From Candidatus Sifarchaeum marinoarchaea (lineage in GTDB: Archaea > Asgardarchaeota > Sifarchaeia > Borrarchaeales > Borrarchaeaceae): a stretch of 12,689 nt of DNA. Shown piece by piece: positions 6,601 through 11,828 of this stretch. A model generated the notes under the pieces. It was given only the letters and a program-made list of their open reading frames with translations, was not told the origin of the DNA and ran no database searches. The stretch is from NCBI GenBank assembly GCA_016294985.1, contig JAECRW010000035.1, forward strand, positions 1-12,689, in the 5' to 3' direction. The position numbers were made by a program, and so were the translations under genes. Positions within the stretch are counted from its first letter, which is position 1. Each line of letters starts with the position of its first letter.

Positions 6601-9350
6601 TGTTCGTCAAGATTTTCAAAAAATTCAGAGATTTCTGCCTTTATTTCCTTAATTTCATTCATTACTTGGGTTTTGGAATCCTCTGATTTTTCAAGGGCCT
6701 CTTTTATGTAATATTTCAAATAATCAATTGTTCCTTTAAAGTTGGATTCAATATGAACCGAAAATCTGCTCTCAATATTTTTAATAGTTGTCTGAAGTTC
6801 TTCAAATAAAGAGTTCGTGTTGCCTGTGAAGAACACAACTATTTGATTAAAGGTAGAGGAGAAATTCAAGATGTCGGTTGAAATCTTTGTAAGAATCTCT
6901 TGAACGGTTTCTGACAAATTCCTGAGCTTGATATCCGAATCGGTTGTTATGGATTTCTCAACATGTATTAATTCAGGTTCTATCTCCTCTAATTGAGAAT
7001 GAAGTGTATCGCTGATTTTATGTGATACCTCATCTAAATACAAACTCATTTTCCCTATTAATTCATTCATCTTTTCCTTGAGTACTAAGTTGTATTTTTC
7101 GTAAATTCCTTTTTCTTCTTTAGATTCTTCCTTGAGAAGCGCTTGTAACTTCTTTTTCGCTTCAGTGCTCTCTTTATTAATTGACTTTTGAAATGTTGAT
7201 ATCTTGTTATTTAAATCAGTTTGAAGCGTGGCAAATAAATTATCTAAGGTTTCCTTTTCTTTATTGATTGTATTAGTAGTTGTTGATGTAAAACCTCCAA
7301 AAATTTGATCAAAAGTGGTGAGTTCTGTTCTCAAGTGCTCAGAAACCGTATTTTTGAATTCATTAGAGGCGCTCGTGTAATCTTCGATATCTGCATCTCG
7401 ACGTGTTTCTATTTCCCTTAGGATAGCCGCAACTTCGTTAGTAAATGTAGTGGCTAATTGAGTCACTCCGCCATCAAGATACTTGTGAAGTTTATCAAGC
7501 GTATCGAGTCTCTCATTTGCTGCATCATTGATAACGTTGCTTAGATTCTCTATCAAATTATTTTCTATTTCGTTGCGCGTCCCAGAATGAGTTGCGATTA
7601 TTGAATTATTAAATTCAATAAGTTGTTCGTAATCTTCTTTAGCGTTTTCTAAGTGGTCATCCAGAAGATGGTCTACCCCTTCTAGCACTAAATTGCTGTT
7701 TGTACTCAATATCTCTTTATTTTCAGAGAGAAGAGAGTGTAATTTAGTTTCCAATTCTCTATTAAATTTCCTGCTGTCCTCTATGAGTTTACCAAAATTT
7801 TGTTTGATGGTTTTATCTACACGAGTTGCAGTATTTTTGTATTCCTCAAAACGACTTGTCATCTGACTTGATATTGATTGAAATAGGCTCGTCAGTTCGT
7901 TCATAAATGCATCAGAGAATTGAGTAATGGTATTCTCAATTTGCACACCTATTTTAATCAATCCATTCCTATATTCCTTTACATGGGTAGTAACTTCATT
8001 TTCATGAGTGCCTGTAATCTCGTCTAAATTTTTCTCATACTCAATTAAATTATCTTTCCTGAGTTGTGCAATTTCTTCAGTAACTTTTAAAGAATTTGAG
8101 TGAAGGGTTTCTACTATCCCCTCTAAATCTTTTATCCATCCATCCCTCTCTCCTGCTAACTTTTCTTGGTATTCTTCAATCTCATCAATTAATGTCTTCT
8201 GAAGGATTGATTCAAAGGCAGAGATAGCGGTGCCAACTTCTTGTTTCGATAAATTAACATTTGTAACATATTCTGATGTAATCTCGTCTACGCTCGTTTT
8301 ATATTGCCCAAAGATGAAGTTTACTTTGTCAAAAGCTTTCGTAATAAAATCCGTCAGATCTTGTTGGTATTCTTCGATGTATGTCGAAAACTCTTCTTGA
8401 ATTTTTGTTTCAAAAGCTCTTAGATCTTCGTCAAATTCATCTTTTTGAGTAGAAATAGTGACTAATGTACGTTCTCCTAAACTTTTCGGGAGTTCTTTTA
8501 TTAGATCAAAATTTTTGTTCATCTTTTTAGTGAAACGTTCTCTCAAATCGGAAATTTGTGTTCTTATTTTATCTAATGAAACTGTAAGTGCATCATCTAT
8601 GTTGTTGTCTATTGACTGTTCGATCTTATTGACGTCTTCTTGACAATTTTGTATCTTAAAGGTGACGTTTTCTTTTAAAGGGTTAATAAAATCATTACAT
8701 ATTGTCTTTTCGTTTTCTAAAGCCTCCATGATCTCTTCTTTTGACTGTGAAGATTGGCTCTTGATTTTTGTGCTTGTGGCATCGCAAGATTCACTTATTT
8801 TTTTACTTATTGCCTGTATCAGTGCGTTTATGTCATTTTGTAGACCTGAAAGGACCTCTAAAAGTGTCGTTCTTGTATTCTTACTTACTTCTTTTATTCC
8901 CTCAAGGTTTTCAATTAAGATATTGGCCAGTTCCTCATCTATTTGTGTAATATTATCCTTCAGGACATTTGTATGGGAATCCGTTAATTGAACGATAGTT
9001 TCAGTCGACTTAACCGTTTCAGTATCAAGCTGTGTTAGAGTTTGATCGAGGTATGTATTCACTTCCTCATAAATATGACTCATAGACTCCTGAAATGTTT
9101 TTGTACCTTCTTGAATGATCGAAAGTGGGGGAACTCCGTAATATTTCTCAATTTTTCCAGGAATGCTTTTTAGCAATCCCTTTTTTTGCAGTTTAGTTAA
9201 AGCTTCCGGCACTTTTTCCTTCTTCGTATATAATTCAATTTCACCTGAGGTAATAATCCTTCGTGCTAAGGCAGCAGTGTAAATTTGAAATTCATCTTCA
9301 GATAATCCCAGAAGTTCTGGAGTGAATAATTGTTCTGCTTCTTTTGCCAA
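3627..9350 (-). CDS. giant coiled-coil protein with TrmB-type winged-helix head and PLD-like tail
   Basis: 1,907 residues without a break. Head, about 8-80: a TrmB-type winged helix (LTPELLGLSEDEFQIYTAAL-like helix, GEIELYTKKEKVPEALTKLQ, then the wing KSIPGKIEKYYGVPP), the usual DNA-binding unit of archaeal sugar-sensing regulators. Rod, about 80-1765: continuous Glu/Lys/Thr/Ser/Ile/Leu-rich helix with only four prolines (224, 288, 792, 981) and three cysteines (189, 218, 236), no membrane segment, and no Walker motif as an SMC or Rad50 would have. Tail, about 1770-1907: an alpha/beta PLD-like domain as in TrmB C-termini (TLTIITP 1797-1803, VQVLIIT 1820-1826, NYRILWRDNEEVLIAP 1857-1872), without the HxK catalytic pair. 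Ordinary TrmB proteins are about 250-350 residues, so the rod seems inserted between head and sensor. The start is TTG 9350, with GGGAG (9359-9363) 8 nt upstream. A TATA-like CTATATAATT (9422-9430) lies in the divergent promoter. Role unknown; a DNA-bound tether, chromosome-organising fibre or long-range sensor are possibilities. Confidence 0.93.
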   Translation of the reverse strand: MAKEAEQLFTPELLGLSEDEFQIYTAALARRIITSGEIELYTKKEKVPEALTKLQKKGLLKSIPGKIEKYYGVPPLSIIQEGTKTFQESMSHIYEEVNTYLDQTLTQLDTETVKSTETIVQLTDSHTNVLKDNITQIDEELANILIENLEGIKEVSKNTRTTLLEVLSGLQNDINALIQAISKKISESCDATSTKIKSQSSQSKEEIMEALENEKTICNDFINPLKENVTFKIQNCQEDVNKIEQSIDNNIDDALTVSLDKIRTQISDLRERFTKKMNKNFDLIKELPKSLGERTLVTISTQKDEFDEDLRAFETKIQEEFSTYIEEYQQDLTDFITKAFDKVNFIFGQYKTSVDEITSEYVTNVNLSKQEVGTAISAFESILQKTLIDEIEEYQEKLAGERDGWIKDLEGIVETLHSNSLKVTEEIAQLRKDNLIEYEKNLDEITGTHENEVTTHVKEYRNGLIKIGVQIENTITQFSDAFMNELTSLFQSISSQMTSRFEEYKNTATRVDKTIKQNFGKLIEDSRKFNRELETKLHSLLSENKEILSTNSNLVLEGVDHLLDDHLENAKEDYEQLIEFNNSIIATHSGTRNEIENNLIENLSNVINDAANERLDTLDKLHKYLDGGVTQLATTFTNEVAAILREIETRRDADIEDYTSASNEFKNTVSEHLRTELTTFDQIFGGFTSTTTNTINKEKETLDNLFATLQTDLNNKISTFQKSINKESTEAKKKLQALLKEESKEEKGIYEKYNLVLKEKMNELIGKMSLYLDEVSHKISDTLHSQLEEIEPELIHVEKSITTDSDIKLRNLSETVQEILTKISTDILNFSSTFNQIVVFFTGNTNSLFEELQTTIKNIESRFSVHIESNFKGTIDYLKYYIKEALEKSEDSKTQVMNEIKEIKAEISEFFENLDEQKIMESKEQLNKHIERYTNVIAQHFEQFDKNVEESLTQKITTLKDKQTELKEALSAEVSEKIHRPLFQASKNSELRISTTLQNFTNMMGSLAKGFADNLQLRFKEFSDEYQTSLKEFSQVIDKQMKNLKDTTKSIDKYSKELKEKQLESEKTEIKNIENEIMKYTGDLHTARATTLKTLEETLLKNLEEGKTQAIDTNQSLKESIEVAYTETHEQLANELNALNGFIISTFQSEIDRLNKETKTLTNELDTLQTAHLREYEELLAAQVNKTTNMVEGMKNLLDEQVDATKIASSEYVGTTKKLYSENITATLKEITSAITGLREDFAAKTQSLQKEINNRFTDQISILKKDITTLKQEYKKRIANSKRQHSKTVNALKKEFTEDFSNYIEHTDSQITETKQSVSDSILRNITLYELNNAFAIGQLTQIREDSASQLIDSMTEANENFKSLLSVQESDLDTFIQLIRQDLVKILDLSKETQKESLGLFEDALKNKIESNDAEIENIVNLIRESALELVDFHLTTSNESRAALREEINEQLSKVLQEVNAIALSKIDAIDTIKLRLSEEMEKMIDTTQEDTEEIQTKYLQELEEKTQTAGNEILTTVNKISKTVTQEITTVNDEIKKLVDEHRQKTSEMATLVDTEITTTLEQAIESLEKRLTKLEADITTIRESRVRLFEEHVQSLEKFVTNAMNTNLGDLLRFVSEIQELSQSWTEQITEEFTNSVNQLNEETRNHLVKESEEKMETAARIVSELGEELSTSQNIIESTKSDLQTGLKNLSLRQSQNIDEFNKTIKTKFVGDIKVNVENLADVNKTIIQETRDKIQEVIENTANYEVVVKDVWDEIQDILPAGITQENTWYLIGEQLNEFIRAAIERTKRTLTIITPNIKDVPFDTIKQLDPSVQVLIITQPELEAEEEMRILQELHQLGNVRVKKNTEINYRILWRDNEEVLIAPIGMETLGIISEDPNYVSMIDKIIRPEIVRSARATL

Positions 9351-9414
9351 TTTAGTATCTCCCTCATTCTCTTTAACAAATAATATCTTATTCTAAACCT
9401 AAATTTTTTTTGTA

Positions 9415-9453
9415 ACCAAAAATTATATAGCCTTAACATCAGCTATTTTTGGT
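9415..9453. promoter_or_regulatory. inverted repeat operator in the divergent promoter
   Basis: ACCAAAAAT (9415-9423) and ATTTTTGGT (9445-9453) are perfect 9-bp inverted arms. Inside them AGC (9429-9431) and GCT (9442-9444) also pair, leaving a 10-nt centre; the left half alone carries an extra TATAT. That extra segment is the core of the minus-strand TATA box of the giant gene (CTATATAATT, 9422-9430). The right arm ends at the plus-strand TATA-like box TATAAT (9453-9458) of the membrane winged-helix gene. A factor bound here could therefore block both promoters. Either flanking winged-helix protein could be that factor; this is inference. Confidence 0.55.
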
Positions 9454-9496
9454 ATAATCGTATTTACGTTGTTTCTAATAAATCAAGATCGTTTAA

Positions 9497-10672
9497 ATGA
9501 ATTGGGGATTCGTAGTGAAAATATCATCTGACTCATTAGAATTACTTAAACGGAAACATTGGCATCTAGATTCTAGTGATTATAAGATTCTTGGTTTTAT
9601 CATAGCCTCTATCATACTATACTGGCTGTGCTATGTGCTAATATCTTATTTTTTCGCAATTTCAGCCCCAATAAGTGGTGTCATTTTAATATTGGCAATC
9701 CATTTATTTGTTGTTTCAGGGAGTCTGCTACTAATTACTCGCGTCAGACGTAGATTTCTACGATTATCATCACATTTACAAGATGAACGTGTGTCGATCA
9801 AAGAACTCTCAGACAAATTTATGATTCCTCCAGAGAAAATTAGTAGCGCAATTATGGAATTAAAAAAAGAAGGAATAATTTCAGGGGTTATTGATACTGA
9901 TAAAAATGTTTATCTCGACTTTGAACGAGATCGGTGGAATGAAACAAGAGATTTACTTATTGAATATAAGAAACTATCAACTGAAGAATTGGCAAAACAC
10001 TTTGAAATATCTAAGAGTGAAGCGAAATTCATTTTTCAAGAGATACAAAACCGAAAAATAGCATATGGTTACTTCATAGAGGAAAATCGAGAATTTATCA
10101 CGCAAGAATGGATTTACGAGGCGTTTAGGGAACCATTAGAGAAACTAGGACGGATAAATCTCAATAAGACGAAACAGCGTCTTGGATTGAATGATGAAGC
10201 ATTTTGGTACGAATTTGATAATTTTATTCGCAGTGAAAATGTTAATGGCTTTTACTTCGGCGAAAATGAATTTGTTAAATTTGAAGAACATGATAAAGAT
10301 ACATTCTTAGAGGAAATAAAAATTGCCGGAAGAATATTAATTCAAGCATTATCTTCTAAGTTCAATTTATTAGAAGACTATTGCAAATATTTGATTGCTG
10401 AGTATCTTGCTGATGGCTTGCTAAACGGAGTTTTTTCAGAGGATAAAGGAGTTTTTATTACACTTGATTCACTTAGAGAATATATTATCTCGTCTATTAA
10501 GCAGGAAAAAAACTTAACGGTTTTTGCCAAAGACTCAGGAATTCCCTATGATGTTTTATACACGACGATTCTCCGTAATTTTAACGTTGAAGATTTAATA
10601 GAGCATACAGGCGTGACGCGTGATGAACTAGAAAGTATCCTTAATCAGCTTCTGACAGAAAAAGGAGAATAA
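9497..10672 (+). CDS. membrane-anchored protein with tandem winged-helix repeats
   Basis: 391 residues. Two adjacent TM helices (about 31-53 and 58-82) are followed by RVRRR, placing the large C-terminal part in the cytosol. That part reads as about five consecutive winged-helix units: 88-142 (SIKELSDKFMIPPEKISSAI, then IISGVIDTDKNVYLD), 145-203 (LSTEELAKHFEISKSEAKF), 205-263, 270-322 (ending GVFSEDKGVFIT) and 325-389 (TVFAKDSGIPYDVL, TGVTRDELESILNQLL). Stacked winged helices without enzyme motifs occur in PCI-like scaffolds and in the UFM1 E3 ligase UFL1, whose partner DDRGK1 is membrane-anchored. The pattern of a helix pair followed by GxIxxDxxxxVxxx is reminiscent of UFL1, but this is a by-eye impression, not an alignment. 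ATG 9497 lacks a ribosome site. A TATA-like box (9453-9458) would give a leader of about 16 nt, consistent with near-leaderless initiation; an in-frame GTG at 9515, after GGGGA, is an alternative. It is divergent from the giant gene and shares its promoter region. Confidence 0.87.
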   Translation: MNWGFVVKISSDSLELLKRKHWHLDSSDYKILGFIIASIILYWLCYVLISYFFAISAPISGVILILAIHLFVVSGSLLLITRVRRRFLRLSSHLQDERVSIKELSDKFMIPPEKISSAIMELKKEGIISGVIDTDKNVYLDFERDRWNETRDLLIEYKKLSTEELAKHFEISKSEAKFIFQEIQNRKIAYGYFIEENREFITQEWIYEAFREPLEKLGRINLNKTKQRLGLNDEAFWYEFDNFIRSENVNGFYFGENEFVKFEEHDKDTFLEEIKIAGRILIQALSSKFNLLEDYCKYLIAEYLADGLLNGVFSEDKGVFITLDSLREYIISSIKQEKNLTVFAKDSGIPYDVLYTTILRNFNVEDLIEHTGVTRDELESILNQLLTEKGE

Positions 10673-10701
10673 ACGTGACAACAGCATTTAAAACTCTTCA
10701 A

Positions 10702-10719
10702 GTTAAATAAGGTTAAATA
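10702..10719 (+). repeat. two GTTAAATA direct repeats spaced one helical turn
   Basis: GTTAAATA occurs at 10702-10709 and 10712-10719, exactly 10 bp apart, about 20-40 bp upstream of the TATA-like box at 10740-10747. Same-face spacing upstream of a promoter suits cooperative activator binding. In AT-rich DNA it may also be chance. Confidence 0.3.
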
Positions 10720-10739
10720 CTACTTAAAGAAAACGCAAG

Positions 10740-10747
10740 TTTTATAG
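10740..10747 (+). promoter_or_regulatory. TATA-like box for the 78-residue winged-helix gene
   Basis: TTTTATAG lies about 43-50 nt before ATG 10790. Initiation about 26 nt downstream would give a leader of about 20 nt that still contains the GGAAGGTGG ribosome site. Confidence 0.38.
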
Positions 10748-10789
10748 GGAAGGTCCTAGTAAAAACTACAGGTCTTGGAAGGTGGCATC

Positions 10790-11026
10790 ATGTCTTTAGA
10801 ACTTAAAGTAATGTTAAGTCTTCATAACTTGGGCGTTGTGAAAGAGGAAGTCGCAAAGACACCTGATCAACTTGCACACACACTAAACATGAATTTCGAC
10901 GATATAAAACGTGCTCTGGAGACTTTATCCTCTGAAAGTTATGTAGGAAAAGTATCTCGCGAAAATAACCATGCCTATTTTCTCACAGGAAAAGGAATCG
11001 TTACTGTTTGCTCAATGTTCACCTAA
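10790..11026 (+). CDS. small winged-helix protein
   Basis: 78 residues, a single winged-helix unit. Helix 1 is SLELKVMLSLHNL and helix 2 is TPDQLAHTLNM. The recognition-like helix is NFDDIKRALETLSSE, followed by a two-strand wing (YVGKVSRENNHAYFLT), GKGI and a short C-terminus. The order and length fit minimal archaeal transcription regulators, with the wing ending in the frequent YFLTxKG pattern. There is no dimerisation helix or ligand domain. ATG 10790 is preceded by GGAAGGTGG (10777-10785), a strong although close ribosome site; an in-frame TTG at 10775 overlaps it and is rejected. The gene lies between the membrane winged-helix gene (117 bp upstream) and the glycosyltransferase genes (42 bp downstream), with its own TATA-like box. 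Its target is unknown. Confidence 0.78.
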   Translation: MSLELKVMLSLHNLGVVKEEVAKTPDQLAHTLNMNFDDIKRALETLSSESYVGKVSRENNHAYFLTGKGIVTVCSMFT

Positions 11027-11040
11027 AAAGTTCTAGAATG

Positions 11041-11050
11041 TATTTATCTA
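11041..11050 (+). promoter_or_regulatory. TATA-like box for a possibly leaderless glycosyltransferase-like gene
   Basis: TATTTATCTA is centred about 25 nt before ATG 11069. The sequence immediately before that ATG (AAAGTGGTTTTTT) has no convincing ribosome site. Box-to-start distance and absence of a ribosome site together suggest a leaderless mRNA. Read-through from the gene 42 bp upstream is also possible. Confidence 0.3.
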
Positions 11051-11068
11051 TTTCTAAAGTGGTTTTTT

Positions 11069-11710
11069 ATGGCGCTAAAGAAAGTTCTAGTGCTAACGTT
11101 TGAATATCCTCCAAAAATAGGTTCAATTGCACATGCCTGTGAAAAGCTAGTTAAAGAACTTGGAAGTCAAAATATTAAAGTGGACGTAATAACGTGGGAT
11201 GATTGGCGTGCCTATATGGAATTTGAAGATAGAAACGGTGCACGAATTCATTATATCAGCGCCCCTATTCTGCCAGCCTCAAACACAATAACCTTTTTTG
11301 CAACCCTTAATGTTGAGTTAGAACGTGTAGCGTCATCTATTTTTCATGAATCTCCCATTACTCCCGATTTAATCCACGTGCATGAATGGATTACTGTTCA
11401 AGCAGGACTTTCTTTGAAAAGCATATTTAATATACCTCTAATCTTAACTCTATACAGCCTAGAAGATCATCGTTCCCATGGTGCGGTTTCTCCGTTTAAT
11501 GAATCCATTAAGGCTATAGAACGCAGAGGAATACAGGCAGCGTCAAAGGTAATAGTCTTTTCAAAATTTTTGAAGGATGAGATTATAAGAATCTATAGCG
11601 CATCCGAAGACAAGATTTGTGTTATGAATTTAGATGAAGATATAGGTAGCCGAACAGCAGAGATTTACTACGAAATGCTTGAAAAAACTCATTCTATTTC
11701 TAACCTTTAA
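11069..11710 (+). CDS. GT-B glycosyltransferase-like protein lacking the donor-binding domain
   Basis: 213 residues. Residues 1-188 align by eye with the N-terminal domain of GT4/glycogen-synthase-like enzymes and with the next gene. Matching parts are VLVLTFEYPPKIGSIAHACEKL versus LTAVHLSWEFPPRKVGGLAAH, HVHEW (103-107) versus HAHDW, and SKVIVFSKFLKDEI...DKICVMN versus the neighbour's CSRYM...DKIDIIPNG. The glycine pair of the normal KVGG loop is replaced by KIGSI. Where the second Rossmann domain should begin, the sequence goes straight to DEDIGSRTAEIYYEMLEK (189-206). That resembles the terminal helix which in GT-B enzymes crosses back onto the N-terminal domain. The nucleotide-sugar-binding domain (GR...EKG, E-x7-E) is absent. 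It is therefore probably not an active transferase alone; it may be a pseudoenzyme subunit, acceptor-binding partner or decaying duplicate. The frame is intact and base composition looks like its neighbours. A TATA-like box at 11041-11050 suggests leaderless initiation. Confidence 0.82.
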   Translation: MALKKVLVLTFEYPPKIGSIAHACEKLVKELGSQNIKVDVITWDDWRAYMEFEDRNGARIHYISAPILPASNTITFFATLNVELERVASSIFHESPITPDLIHVHEWITVQAGLSLKSIFNIPLILTLYSLEDHRSHGAVSPFNESIKAIERRGIQAASKVIVFSKFLKDEIIRIYSASEDKICVMNLDEDIGSRTAEIYYEMLEKTHSISNL

Positions 11711-11728
11711 ACTGAAGGGATTTAAGGT

Positions 11729-11747
11729 ATTTTTCTATCTTTCGTTT
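11729..11747 (+). terminator. oligo-T terminator after the short glycosyltransferase-like gene
   Basis: The plus strand is T-rich here (T5, then CTATCTTTCGTTT) starting about 20 nt past the stop at 11710. It is followed closely by a new promoter, so the two glycosyltransferase genes are probably separate transcription units. Confidence 0.4.
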
Positions 11748-11761
11748 GCATCTACCATCAG

Positions 11762-11777
11762 GAAAAGGCTTTTATCT
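11762..11777 (+). promoter_or_regulatory. BRE/TATA-like promoter of the full-length glycosyltransferase gene
   Basis: A purine-rich GAAAAGG, BRE-like, directly precedes TTTTATCT (11770-11777). Initiation about 26 nt downstream would fall near 11800, giving a leader of about 30 nt that holds AAGGGA (11817-11822) before the TTG start at 11829. The spacing is consistent throughout. Confidence 0.5.
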
Positions 11778-11828
11778 TTTGAATTCCTATGAATGAAATG
11801 AAATCAGATTATCGTTAAGGGAATACAC

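Noticed and set aside
8458..8991. Plus-strand frames antisense to the head-proximal part of the giant gene
   Set aside because: Same antisense composition effect; overlapping each other in different frames, no start signals.
3627..9350. Giant gene as an SMC/Rad50 chromosome protein or a methyl-accepting chemotaxis protein
   Set aside because: There are no Walker A/B or signature motifs at either end, and no membrane segment or conserved chemotaxis hairpin tip; the ends fit TrmB-type domains instead.
11711..11828. Remnant of a lost C-terminal domain of the short glycosyltransferase-like gene
   Set aside because: The 118-bp gap is filled by a T tract, a promoter and a ribosome site, and shows no coding remnant; a simple frameshift or premature stop does not explain the missing domain.
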